From contig JAPSKJ010000027.1 in NCBI GenBank assembly GCA_031177735.1, positions 1 to 16,414 on the forward strand: a stretch of 16,414 nt of DNA, given 5' to 3'. The stretch comes from Nocardioides sp. GTDB taxonomy: Bacteria; Actinomycetota; Actinomycetes; Propionibacteriales; Nocardioidaceae. Under the pieces are notes generated by a model. The model was not told the DNA's origin. It worked only from the letters and a program-made list of their open reading frames with translations, and did no database searches. Positions 6,523 through 13,959 of the stretch are shown in pieces; position 1 is the first letter of the stretch; each line of letters opens with the position of its first letter. The translations under genes and the position numbers were made by a program.

Positions 6523-6759
6523 GTGAGCCACCTGGTTCCGAGAGGGGGACGTCGATGCTGCTCCCGCAGCACCGGCGAACACTGTGGCGGACCGACAGTC
6601 CGGTCGAAAAGGCCCGAGGGACAGGGTTGGCGGAGGGTTCACCCGGTGGACGGTTGCTGGACCTGGGACCGCTTCCGCAGGGACAGGCTCACAGACCCCG
6701 ACCGCCACGAGCGCCGCGACCGCCGGCGCGAGCTGACCCACGCAGGTGGTCGCCGGCCT
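6523..6759. other. Intergenic region upstream of the EEP-fold gene
   Basis: These 237 nt separate the histidine kinase stop from the EEP start (both minus strand), and the region should carry the EEP promoter. The visible structures are a 6-bp hairpin, TGCTGC-tccc-GCAGCA (6556-6571), in the probable 5' leader, and a 5-bp inverted repeat GACCG...CGGTC (6590-6605). Neither looks like a strong terminator. I see no clear TANNNT/-35 pair and no small gene. Confidence 0.4.
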
Positions 6760-8001
6760 CTAGCGAGCCGCGGGGAGCCGCACCGTGACCGTCAGCCCAC
6801 CCTCGGCCCGCGGCTGCGCCTCGACGGTCCCGTCGTGGGCACGGGTGACGGCGTCGACGATCGAGAGGCCGAGTCCGTTGCCGCGGTCGACGACGAGTCG
6901 GTCGCCGCCGAGTCGGCGGAACGGCTGGAACAGGGTCGGGATGTCGTACGCCGCCACGGATGCGCCTGTGTTCGAGACCTCGAGGATGACCTGATCGTCG
7001 TCGCGTCGCGTGACGACGCGGACCCAGCCGCTGCGTTGGTTGTGGCGGATGCCGTTCTCGACCAGGTTGGTGACCAGCCGCTCGAGGAGCATCGCGTCAC
7101 CCGCGGTGATGGTCTCCACGGTCTCGGCGATCACGGTCACGCCGGCCCGTTCGGCCTCGGCGGTCACGATGTCGGCGACGTGCTCGACGACATCGGCCAG
7201 GTCGACGTGCTGCCGGTCGAGCGGCCCGTTCTCTGCCCCGGCCAGGTCCAGCAGCCCACCGATGAGCGCTTCGTGCCGGGCGTTGAGAGCCAGCAGGTCA
7301 GCGCCCAGCGTCCGCAGGTCGGAGGACGCCTCGGGCCGGTGCATCGCCATCTCGACCATGGCGCGCCCCAACGTCAGCGGCGTGCGCAGCTCGTGGGAGG
7401 CGTTGGCCACGAACCTGCGCTGGCCCGCGAATGACCGATCCAGCCTCTCGACCATCGAGTCGAACGCGTCGGCCAGCTCCTTCACCTCGTCGTCGGGCCC
7501 CTCCAGCCGGATCCGCGCGTGCAAGCCCATGTCGGTGGCGGCCGCGCCCGAGATCCGGTGAGCAGTGGCGGTCACCTCGCGCAGGGGCGCCATCACCCTG
7601 CCTGCGACCAGCCAGCCGAGCAGGCTCGCCACTCCGCCGACGAGCAGCAGCGCGATGCCGCCCTGGACCAGCAGAGACTCGGCCGCGGCGGCCTGCAGCG
7701 CGTCCTGCTGGTCCTGCAGCCACTGCATCGCCTCCGGGCCGGTGAGCACGTCGCCGTCCTGGGTGCGGATGTAGGTGTGCCGGGTGGGCTCGTCCTGCGG
7801 CGGCGGCAGCTCGCTCCGGCCGGGCAGACCGCTCGGGTCCGTTCGAAGCATCACGGTTCCCAGCGAGGGGCCGAGCTGGCTGACGAACAATCCGTAGGTC
7901 ACCCCGAGCAGGACGACGCCGGCGGCGAAGAACAGTCCGCTGTAGAGGATCGTGAGTCGGGTGCGCAGGGTGAGGCGCCGGGGCAGCAGCCGCATGCTCA
8001 T
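6760..8001 (-). CDS. Two-component sensor histidine kinase
   Basis: This 413-residue membrane histidine kinase has TM1 at about 17-40, an extracellular loop of roughly 70 residues (about 41-110), TM2 at about 111-134 and a HAMP domain at about 135-190. The HisKA domain carries phospho-acceptor His203 in NASHELRTPLT. The HATPase domain has N-box residues Asn312/Asn316 (TNLVENGIRHN) and the G2-box RGNGLGLSI at 373-381; the G1 region reads SNTG instead of DTGxG. The ATG at 8001 overlaps the response regulator stop (ATGA), so the pair is one operon with the regulator first. The extracellular loop is short, as in kinases that sense envelope stress or small amphipathic compounds; the ligand cannot be read from sequence. 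It probably controls the divergent exporter operon. Confidence 0.92.
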   Translation of the reverse strand: MSMRLLPRRLTLRTRLTILYSGLFFAAGVVLLGVTYGLFVSQLGPSLGTVMLRTDPSGLPGRSELPPPQDEPTRHTYIRTQDGDVLTGPEAMQWLQDQQDALQAAAAESLLVQGGIALLLVGGVASLLGWLVAGRVMAPLREVTATAHRISGAAATDMGLHARIRLEGPDDEVKELADAFDSMVERLDRSFAGQRRFVANASHELRTPLTLGRAMVEMAMHRPEASSDLRTLGADLLALNARHEALIGGLLDLAGAENGPLDRQHVDLADVVEHVADIVTAEAERAGVTVIAETVETITAGDAMLLERLVTNLVENGIRHNQRSGWVRVVTRRDDDQVILEVSNTGASVAAYDIPTLFQPFRRLGGDRLVVDRGNGLGLSIVDAVTRAHDGTVEAQPRAEGGLTVTVRLPAAR

Positions 8002-8654
8002 CGGATCCGGTAACCGGTGCCGGTGACGGTCTCGACCAGGGGCGGCTCGCCGAGCTTGCGCCGCAACTTGTGCACGGTCAGCCGGACGGCGTTGGTGAAG
8101 GGATCGGCGTTCTCGTCCCAGACCTTCTCCAGCAGGTGCTCGGTCGACACGGTCGCTCCGTCGGCGATCAGCAGCTCGGCGAGCACACCGAACTCCTTGC
8201 GGGCCAGCGGCACGTAGCGCGTGCCTCGGAAGACCTCCCGTCGCGCCGGGTCGAGCACCAGATCACCTCGCCGGAGCACGGGAGGGACGGCCGGACGCGA
8301 CCGACGACCGAGCGCCTGCACCCGCGCCGCCAGCTCGGAGACGGCGAACGGCTTGGTGAGGTAGTCGTCGGCTCCCAGCGCCAGTCCGGCCACCCGCTGG
8401 GTCACCTCGCCGGCTGCCGTCAGCATCAACACCCGCGCCGTCGACGCGCCCGCGACGATCTCGCGGCACACCTGGTCGCCGTGCACCATCGGCAGGTCGC
8501 GGTCGAGCACGACGACGTCGTAGCCGTTGACGGCGATCCGCTCGAGTGCCTGAGCGCCATCGAGTGCGATGTCGACCGCATGCGCGTCCTGGCGCAGCCA
8601 CTCCGCGACGGCATTCGCCAGCTGCGGCTCGTCCTCCACCACCAACACACGCAC
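7998..8654 (-). CDS. OmpR/PhoB-family response regulator
   Basis: This 218-residue regulator has an N-terminal receiver domain (1-115) with the acidic pocket Glu7/Asp8, phospho-acceptor Asp51 in VVLDRDLP, Thr79 and Lys101 in TKP. A winged-helix DNA-binding domain (about 125-218) ends in the typical VHKLRRKLG and TGTGYRIR segments. The GTG at 8654 has GAGGAG (8663-8668) 8 nt upstream and is a well-supported start. The histidine kinase gene follows with an ATGA overlap. It is transcribed away from the four-gene exporter operon across a 168-nt shared gap, an arrangement in which the regulator usually binds the gap and controls the neighbour. The repeated GGTCCGGC sequence in that gap is a candidate site, but OmpR-type proteins more often use direct repeats. 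Confidence 0.93.
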   Translation of the reverse strand: MRVLVVEDEPQLANAVAEWLRQDAHAVDIALDGAQALERIAVNGYDVVVLDRDLPMVHGDQVCREIVAGASTARVLMLTAAGEVTQRVAGLALGADDYLTKPFAVSELAARVQALGRRSRPAVPPVLRRGDLVLDPARREVFRGTRYVPLARKEFGVLAELLIADGATVSTEHLLEKVWDENADPFTNAVRLTVHKLRRKLGEPPLVETVTGTGYRIR

Positions 8655-8698
8655 AGCCTGGGCTCCTCATCACCGACACGGGCCGACGTCGCATCATC

Positions 8699-8724
8699 GC
8701 CGGTCCGGCATTTCCTGGACGTTA
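8699..8724 (-). promoter_or_regulatory. Candidate promoter and operator of the response regulator gene
   Basis: On the minus strand TAACGT (8719-8724) fits a -10 box, with a weak TTTCCC 17 nt further upstream. The predicted start is near 8712, leaving a leader of about 58 nt. Just inside the leader is the inverted repeat GCCGG-T-CCGGC (8699-8709), which contains the GGTCCGGC 8-mer that recurs twice nearer the exporter gene. Confidence 0.3.
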
Positions 8725-8763
8725 GCCGCGACCAAACACGCGGGAAACGGCCCGAGCGGTTCG

Positions 8764-8809
8764 GTGGTGGTCCGGCCCGGGCGACGCGAGCCCGCGCCGG
8801 ACCAACCAC
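8764..8809 (+). promoter_or_regulatory. Strong 5'-leader hairpin before the exporter operon
   Basis: TGGTCCGGC (8768-8776) pairs with GCCGGACCA (8796-8804). One C-C mismatch follows, then CGGGC (8778-8782) pairs with GCCCG (8790-8794) around a 7-nt loop. Outside, GTGG (8764-8767) pairs with CCAC (8806-8809) past a single bulged A. In total there are 18 pairs, all Watson-Crick. The structure ends 3 nt before the AGGAGG ribosome-binding site at 8813-8818, so it could control translation or transcription, or be a DNA operator. Confidence 0.6.
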
Positions 8810-8822
8810 ACCAGGAGGAAAC

Positions 8823-9416
8823 GTGACGACAATGATGGGAGCAGCCGCGACGCGGCGGCGTCCGGGTGCGCTCGGCCGCCTTGGGGCGGTGGGCGCGCTG
8901 GCGTTCGTGCTGGCGCTGACCGGGTGCAGCGACGACGAGGACAGCGGCGCGATCGCCTCGGCGAGCGACCCGACGGCGGGGGCCTCGACCGGCGCCGCCG
9001 AAGGCGCGAGCACCGACGAGGAGGCCACCGACGACCGCACCCAGATGTTCGCCTTCACCCAGTGCCTGCGCGAGAACGGGCTCGACATCAACGACCCCGC
9101 GCCCGGCGAGGGCCTGCGGTTGCAGTTCGGCCCAGGAACCGACCAGGCGACGGTGCAGGCTGCCATGGAGGCCTGCCGCGAGCTGTCGCCGCAGGGCGGG
9201 ACCGCGGGTGGCCCGGGCGGAGGCGACGCGAGCATCGGTCTCGAGCACGCCCAGTGCATGCGCGACAACGGCGTCGAGGCGTTCCCGGACCCCAGCCAGC
9301 CGGGCATGATCCAGATCAACCCGGAGATCGCGCAGGACCCCGACTACGAGGCTGCGGAGCAGGCCTGCTCCGACATCCTCGGCGGCGGCGGCCCGGTCGG
9401 TGGGGCCGGCTCATGA
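8823..9416 (+). CDS. Lipoprotein with duplicated Cys-x36-Cys unit, first gene of exporter operon
   Basis: This 197-residue predicted lipoprotein has an Arg-rich n-region, a hydrophobic segment (residues 20-33) and a lipobox LTGC with Cys35 as the lipidated residue. After a flexible Ser/Thr/Glu-rich stretch come two similar units. Unit 1 has FTQCLRENGLDINDP (Cys81) and EACRE (Cys118). Unit 2 has HAQCMRDNGVEAFPDP (Cys145) and EQACSDIL (Cys182). Cysteine spacing is 37 positions in both units, and the units are offset by exactly 64 residues. I recognise the 'CMR(D/E)NGV..FPDP' style from actinobacterial proteins beside similar exporters, but no function is established to me. The GTG at 8823 lies 4 nt after AGGAGG; ATGs at 8832 and 8835 are possible alternatives. 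It overlaps the next gene by 4 nt (ATGA). It may be a substrate-binding or sensing partner of the exporter. Confidence 0.85.
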   Translation: MTTMMGAAATRRRPGALGRLGAVGALAFVLALTGCSDDEDSGAIASASDPTAGASTGAAEGASTDEEATDDRTQMFAFTQCLRENGLDINDPAPGEGLRLQFGPGTDQATVQAAMEACRELSPQGGTAGGPGGGDASIGLEHAQCMRDNGVEAFPDPSQPGMIQINPEIAQDPDYEAAEQACSDILGGGGPVGGAGS

Positions 9417-10594
9417 CCGAGGCGCAGGTGCAGGCCGCGGACTCGCCGTCGGCTGACCCGCCCGGCAGTGCCGAGGACCTCGTCACCGGGCCTCGCCGGG
9501 AAGCGCGCCCGGTGGCGCGGCGTCGCCCCGCTCGCGGGCTCCTCCTCGGCGCGGCGGGTCTCGCCGTGGTCGCGGTGGCCGGCGTCGGTGCCGTGGTCGC
9601 TGCCCGGGGCGACGCATCGGACGGCGCGCAGACGGTCCTTCCGCCGGCGACCACGGAGGTCACCCGCGGCACGCTGGTCGACCGGACGTCCGAAGGCGGC
9701 ACCCTCGGCTTCGGGACGCCTCGCGCGGTGACGGCTCGGACCGAGGGGACGCTGACCGCCGTGCCGAGTGCGGGGGACCGGATCAGGAGAGGGGAGACGC
9801 TCTTCCGGGTCGACGACCAGGATGTGCCGCTGCTCTACGGCTCCGTGCCGGCCTGGCGGGACCTGACCGAGGGGGTGGAGGGTCGTGACGTCCGCCAGCT
9901 GGAGCGAAACCTCGCGGCGCTGGGCTACGACGGCTTCACCGTCGACGGCGACTACACCGACGCGACGGCGGACGCGGTGCAGGAGTGGCAGGAGGACCTG
10001 GGGCTGGACGAGACCGGCGTGCTCACGCCGGCCGACATCGTGTTCCACGACGGGCCGGTGCGCGTCGACAGCGTCGACGCGACGCTCGGCACGGTGCTCA
10101 TGCCCGGCGCGTCGATCCTCACGGTCACGGGCACCGAGGTGGCGGTGAGCGTCGAGCTCGAGACGGACCAGCGCCGGCTCGCGCCCGTGGGCGGCGAGGT
10201 CGAGGTCGAGCTGCCGGACGGCTCTGCAGTCACCGCGACCATCACCGAGACCGCGACCGAGGTTGCGGCGTCGGAGTCCGGCCCGAGCTCGGAGGAGGCC
10301 ACGACGACGCTCGTCGTCGTCGCCCAGCTGAGCGAGGAGGGCGCCCACGCCGCTCAGGAGTACGACGCCGGTGCGGTGAACGTGACGTTCACCGCGGGTG
10401 AGCGGCCTGACGTCCTGATGGTGCCGGTCGCTGCACTCCTGGCCCTCAGCGAGGGCGGCTTCGGGCTGGAGGTCGTCGCCAACGGGCAGTCCTCCTACGT
10501 CCCGGTCGACACCGGCCTCTTCTCGGGCGGGCTCGTGGAGGTCTCCGGCGACGGCATCACCGAGGGCACCGTCGTGGGGGTGCCGGCCGAATGA
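9413..10594 (+). CDS. Membrane-fusion (HlyD/MacA-like) protein with peptidoglycan-binding domain
   Basis: This 393-residue protein is anchored by one N-terminal membrane segment (about 42-64), with most of the chain outside. After an initial barrel-like strand region (about 80-145, including GTLTAVPSAGDRIRRGETLFRVDD, which resembles a lipoyl half-motif), a peptidoglycan-binding type 1 domain sits at about 157-207 (RDVRQLERNLAALGYDGFTVDGDY...). The chain then returns to barrel-like strands (GTVLMPGASILTVTG and onward) and a C-terminal domain with VLMVPVAALLAL. The PG-binding domain therefore occupies the place of the usual alpha-helical hairpin between the lipoyl halves. This layout occurs in Gram-positive ABC exporters and fits a cell with no outer membrane partner to reach. 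The ATG overlaps the lipoprotein stop, and its TGA overlaps the ATPase start (both ATGA). Confidence 0.87.
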   Translation: MTEAQVQAADSPSADPPGSAEDLVTGPRREARPVARRRPARGLLLGAAGLAVVAVAGVGAVVAARGDASDGAQTVLPPATTEVTRGTLVDRTSEGGTLGFGTPRAVTARTEGTLTAVPSAGDRIRRGETLFRVDDQDVPLLYGSVPAWRDLTEGVEGRDVRQLERNLAALGYDGFTVDGDYTDATADAVQEWQEDLGLDETGVLTPADIVFHDGPVRVDSVDATLGTVLMPGASILTVTGTEVAVSVELETDQRRLAPVGGEVEVELPDGSAVTATITETATEVAASESGPSSEEATTTLVVVAQLSEEGAHAAQEYDAGAVNVTFTAGERPDVLMVPVAALLALSEGGFGLEVVANGQSSYVPVDTGLFSGGLVEVSGDGITEGTVVGVPAE

Positions 10595-11328
10595 CCGACA
10601 TGATCGAGCTGATCGACGTTCGCAAGGAGTACGCCGGCGGCGTGCTCGCCCTGGCCGGTGTGTCGGTCCGGATCCGGCGTACGGAGCTGGTCGGCATCGT
10701 GGGTCCGTCGGGATCCGGGAAGTCCACGCTGCTGCACGCGCTCGGGACCCTGGACCGTCCCACGTCCGGCACGGTGCGGATCGACGGCTACGACGTCGCC
10801 TCCCTGAGTGACGCCCGGCTGTCGGCGCTGCGCGCACGCACCATCGGGTTCGTCTTCCAGCACTTTCACCTCGCCCCTGGGACCAGCGCCCTCGACAATG
10901 TCGCCGACGGCCTGCTCTACTCCGGGCGGCGGATCGGCGAGCGGCGGCGCCTCGCCGCGGCTGCGCTGGAGCGGGTCGGTCTGGGACATCGCCTCGACCA
11001 TCGCCCGCACCAGCTCTCGGGCGGGGAGAAGCAGCGCGTGGCCATCGCACGGGCCGTCGCCGGCGCGCCGCCGCTGCTGCTGGCCGACGAGCCGACCGGC
11101 GCTCTCGACTCTGCCTCGGGGGCGGGGGTGATGGACCTGTTGCGCAGCCTGAACGGGGACGGCACGACGGTCGTGATCATCACCCACGACTCGGACATCG
11201 CCGCGACGCTCCCGCGGCGGATCCGGATCCGCGACGGGCACATCGTCGAGGACACCGGTGATCCAGCACCACACGAGCCGGGGTGGCCGGGGCCGCTGCT
11301 GCCCGCGAAGGCGGTGACGCTGCGATGA
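10591..11328 (+). CDS. ABC exporter ATPase, MacB/LolD type
   Basis: This 245-residue cytoplasmic ATPase powers the MacB-type exporter. The full motif set is visible: Walker A GPSGSGKST (38-46), Q-loop Gln90 (FVFQHFHL), signature LSGGE (142-146), Walker B LLLADEP with Asp166 and catalytic Glu167, D-loop GALD and H-loop His199 (ITHD). The ALGTLDRPTSG and GFVFQ segments are characteristic of the LolD/MacB/FtsE subfamily. Length is normal, with a short C-terminal extension of about 25 residues (from DPAPHEPG). It has ATGA overlaps with both neighbours. Substrates of this subfamily include peptides, lipoproteins and macrolides, so no substrate can be assigned. Confidence 0.95.
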   Translation: MTDMIELIDVRKEYAGGVLALAGVSVRIRRTELVGIVGPSGSGKSTLLHALGTLDRPTSGTVRIDGYDVASLSDARLSALRARTIGFVFQHFHLAPGTSALDNVADGLLYSGRRIGERRRLAAAALERVGLGHRLDHRPHQLSGGEKQRVAIARAVAGAPPLLLADEPTGALDSASGAGVMDLLRSLNGDGTTVVIITHDSDIAATLPRRIRIRDGHIVEDTGDPAPHEPGWPGPLLPAKAVTLR

Positions 11329-12539
11329 GCACGGTCGTGCTGGACACCCTGGCACCGGCGCGGCTGGGAGCACGCGACCTGCTGCGCGTCGGCGCGGTGG
11401 GGCTGAGGACCCGACCGATGCGGGCCTTCCTGTCCTCACTCGGCATCGCGATCGGCATCTCCGCGATGGTCGCGGTGGTCGGCATCTCGTCCTCGTCGCG
11501 GGCCGACCTGGACGAGACCCTCGACGCGTTGGGCACCAACATGCTGACGGCGAGCCCGGGCAACAGCTTCACCGGGGAGGAGGCGGTGCTGCCGGAGACA
11601 GCGGAGTCGATGGTGGCACGGGTCGCACCCGTCACGGACGTGTCGTCGATCGGGCTGCTCGACGACACCCACGTCTACCGCACCGGCGAGATCCCGCCTG
11701 CGGAGACCAACGGCATCGCCGCCTACGCCGCACGCCTGGACGTGCTCGCGACCACGGGCACCACGGTGCGGAGCGGCACCTGGCTCAACGAGGCGACCGC
11801 GACGTTCCCGAGCGTGGTGCTCGGTGCGGACGCCGCTGAGCTCCTCGGGATCGGGGTGGCGCGCGCAGGGGCACAGGTCCTCATCGGCGGCGAGTGGTTC
11901 ACCGTCGTCGGCATCCTCGACCACTCGCCGTTGGCGCCCGAGCTCGACACCGCCGCGCTGATCGGCTGGCCTGCCGCCGAGTCGGTGCTGAGCTTCGACG
12001 GGCATCCCACCACGCTCTACGCCCGGGCCGCTCCCGAGGCGGTGGAGGACGTGCAGGCGATCCTGGCCGCGACGGTCAATCCCGACGCGCCCAACGAGGT
12101 CAACGTCTCCCAGCCCTCCGACGCGCTCGAGGCGCAGCAGGCGGCGGGCCGAGCCTTCACCGCGCTGCTGCTGGGCATCGGGGCGGTCGCGCTCCTGGTC
12201 GGCGGGGTCGGGGTGGCCAACACCATGGTCATCTCGGTCCTCGAGCGGCGGGCGGAGATCGGTCTGCGGCGCTCGCTCGGGGCGACCCGGGGACAGGTGC
12301 GTCAGCAGTTCCTCGCCGAGTCGCTGCTGCTCTCGCTCCTGGGTGGCCTGGCCGGCGCTCTCATCGGCGCCGGGGTCACGGTGCTCTACGCGGCCACCCA
12401 GGGCTGGTCGGCGGTGGTGCCGATGTGGGCGATCGGCGCGGGGCTGGGCTCGACCGTGGTGATCGGCGGCGTGGCCGGCCTCTACCCGGCGGTCCGGGCG
12501 TCCAGGCTGTCACCCACGGTGGCGCTCGCTGCTCCGTGA
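11325..12539 (+). CDS. ABC exporter permease, MacB/FtsX family
   Basis: This 404-residue permease has the MacB topology: TM1 at about 36-55, a large extracellular domain (about 56-275), then TM2 (about 278-303), TM3 (about 329-355) and TM4 (about 364-390). The FtsX signature segments are clear: NTMVISVLERRAEIGLRRSLGAT after TM2, where the coupling helix contacts the ATPase, and YPAVRASRLSPTVAL at the C-terminus. As a half-transporter without a fused ATPase it pairs with the preceding gene. It works by mechanotransmission on periplasmic or extracellular substrate rather than by a transmembrane channel. It is the last gene of the operon; a strong hairpin follows the stop within 20 nt. The ATG start is fixed by the 4-nt overlap with the ATPase gene. 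Confidence 0.94.
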   Translation: MSTVVLDTLAPARLGARDLLRVGAVGLRTRPMRAFLSSLGIAIGISAMVAVVGISSSSRADLDETLDALGTNMLTASPGNSFTGEEAVLPETAESMVARVAPVTDVSSIGLLDDTHVYRTGEIPPAETNGIAAYAARLDVLATTGTTVRSGTWLNEATATFPSVVLGADAAELLGIGVARAGAQVLIGGEWFTVVGILDHSPLAPELDTAALIGWPAAESVLSFDGHPTTLYARAAPEAVEDVQAILAATVNPDAPNEVNVSQPSDALEAQQAAGRAFTALLLGIGAVALLVGGVGVANTMVISVLERRAEIGLRRSLGATRGQVRQQFLAESLLLSLLGGLAGALIGAGVTVLYAATQGWSAVVPMWAIGAGLGSTVVIGGVAGLYPAVRASRLSPTVALAAP

Positions 12540-12555
12540 GACGCGCCTCCCGGAT

Positions 12556-12591
12556 CGCCCGGTCGGTGGGCGACCACCCGCTGACCGGGCG
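12556..12591 (+). terminator. Terminator hairpin of the exporter operon
   Basis: A 15-pair stem (12556-12570 with 12577-12591, two G-U pairs) closes a 6-nt loop 17 nt after the permease stop. No U-tract follows, as is common for actinobacterial hairpin terminators. In the opposite transcript the two G-U pairs become A-C mismatches, so the stem is best formed by plus-strand RNA, although it may also act weakly on the convergent phosphatase operon. Confidence 0.65.
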
Positions 12592-12642
12592 GCCCGGACA
12601 GACGCGGTGAGTGCGCTGCACCTATCCCGGCCGCGCCCAGCC

Positions 12643-13959
12643 TCAGACGCGGGAGGTCCCCTGCCACCCTGTGACCGGCTCGGCGATCCCGAAGAAGGCG
12701 GCGACCGTCGGTGCGACATCCATGGTCGTCACGCCCACGGACGAGACCCGCTGAGCGGCGGCCGCGTGGCCACCGCTGAGGAAGAACGGGATCGGCTTCG
12801 TGGCCGGGTGACCGTGGTTGCCGGGGATCGGGTTGGCGTAGGCCTCCGGGTCGGAGAACCGGCGCCCGGCCTTGCAGTAGACGACCAGGTCCGCTGCCTC
12901 GACGTGCAGGCCGAGCTCACCGGGCGTGTGCACCGAGAGGACCCCGCGCGTGCCGAGCGCGAGCTCCCGCATCCGGGCCAGGCCCGCATCGCGCTGGCTC
13001 GCGGGGCCGGTCCAGTAGAGCAGGTCGGCCCCGCCGTTGTCGGCGATCACGTACCGGCCCGCCAGCAGCGGGTCGGCAGCGAACACGCGGTTGAGGTTGA
13101 TGTACTCGAACACGTTCGACCAGTCCATGGAGTGGTCAGCCACGAAGATCAGCAGCGAGTCGTCCCAGCGGCCAGAGCTCTTCAACCGGTCGGTGAAGAG
13201 CTTGACCTGGCTGTCGGTCGCGGCCAGCGCTGCCTGTCGCGCGAGCGGCAGCGGATCGCCGCCGGTCACGATGCCGGTGACGATGGTGCTCAGGTCCGCG
13301 TGGCCGGTGCGGTCGATGTCGCCGAGGTTGACGAACATGAAGTGCGGGTCGTGGTCGTTCAGGATGCGCAGTGCCGCGGACATCGTGAACGCGTCGGGCT
13401 GGTGGCCGGTGAGCGGGTTGTAGGGGAGCAACGGCTCCCAGCGGTACGTCGCCCGGCTGCCGAAGACGCCGTAGAGGTAGTCCTTGCTCAGCACGGTCGC
13501 GGTGGTCACCCCGGCGGTGTTGAGCTGCTCGATGACGGTGGTGACCCGGATGTCGGTCTCGCGGTCCATGTCGCGGATCTCGCCGAGCGAGCGGTCGTAG
13601 AACGAGTTCGACGCCACTCCTGAGCGCTCCGCGCGGACGCCGGTCATCATCGCGACGTGGTTGGGGATCGTCTCCATGACCGGCAGCGCCTGGGCGCGGG
13701 GAAACCATGCGCCGCGGTCGCGCAACCCGGTCAGCGTCGGCGTGATGCCCAGGTCCAGCTCCTCAGGGCGACAGCCGTCGAGGACCAGCACGTAGCAGCG
13801 TTTCGCCGTCGACACACCGAACGCCGAGGGTGCCGCGCCGGCAAGAGCCGACACGGCCAGGCCGGCCGCGCCGGCCTTCAGCAGGGTGCGGCGCCCGGCG
13901 GTGATGTCGGCCAGGCCGCGCTCGAACGCAGCGGTGCGACGGGTGTGGTGCGCGCTCAT
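12643..13959 (-). CDS. Tat-exported alkaline phosphatase superfamily protein (phosphodiesterase/phosphatase)
   Basis: This 438-residue enzyme carries a twin-arginine signal, GRRTLLKAG with Arg23/Arg24 followed by a hydrophobic AGLAVSALAGAAPSAFG, so it is exported folded. The catalytic pattern matches the type I phosphodiesterase/nucleotide pyrophosphatase branch of the alkaline phosphatase superfamily: metal ligand Asp61 (LVLDGCRP), nucleophile Thr97 in ETIPNH, Asp216 and His220 in DIDRTGH, Asp275-His276 in ADHSMD, and a His in GNHGH (382 or 384). Likely reactions are phosphodiester or phosphomonoester hydrolysis outside the membrane; the exact substrate is unknown. The frame is open far upstream, but the ATG at 13959 is right: it overlaps the PhoD-like gene stop (ATGA) and begins just before the Tat signal. 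It is the second gene of a phosphatase operon. Confidence 0.88.
   Translation of the reverse strand: MSAHHTRRTAAFERGLADITAGRRTLLKAGAAGLAVSALAGAAPSAFGVSTAKRCYVLVLDGCRPEELDLGITPTLTGLRDRGAWFPRAQALPVMETIPNHVAMMTGVRAERSGVASNSFYDRSLGEIRDMDRETDIRVTTVIEQLNTAGVTTATVLSKDYLYGVFGSRATYRWEPLLPYNPLTGHQPDAFTMSAALRILNDHDPHFMFVNLGDIDRTGHADLSTIVTGIVTGGDPLPLARQAALAATDSQVKLFTDRLKSSGRWDDSLLIFVADHSMDWSNVFEYINLNRVFAADPLLAGRYVIADNGGADLLYWTGPASQRDAGLARMRELALGTRGVLSVHTPGELGLHVEAADLVVYCKAGRRFSDPEAYANPIPGNHGHPATKPIPFFLSGGHAAAAQRVSSVGVTTMDVAPTVAAFFGIAEPVTGWQGTSRV

Noticed and set aside
6556..6571. Hairpin TGCTGC-tccc-GCAGCA as a terminator or riboswitch
   Set aside because: Six pairs and a 4-nt loop are easily met by chance in high-GC DNA. 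It lacks a U-tract, conserved riboswitch sequence or a suitable gene.
5611..7434. A 607-codon open frame on the plus strand over the EEP and histidine kinase genes
   Set aside because: It lies antisense to two genes with complete motif sets. Its translation is Arg/Gly/Val/His-rich with no domain, as is usual for an antisense frame at this GC content.
8070..8822. Long N-terminal extension of the lipoprotein frame
   Set aside because: It runs antisense through the response regulator gene and has no domain. The signal peptide and AGGAGG place the start at 8823.
11216..11232. GGATCCGGATCC palindrome as a regulatory site
   Set aside because: It lies within the ABC ATPase coding sequence and is explained by Arg-Ile-Arg-Ile codons.
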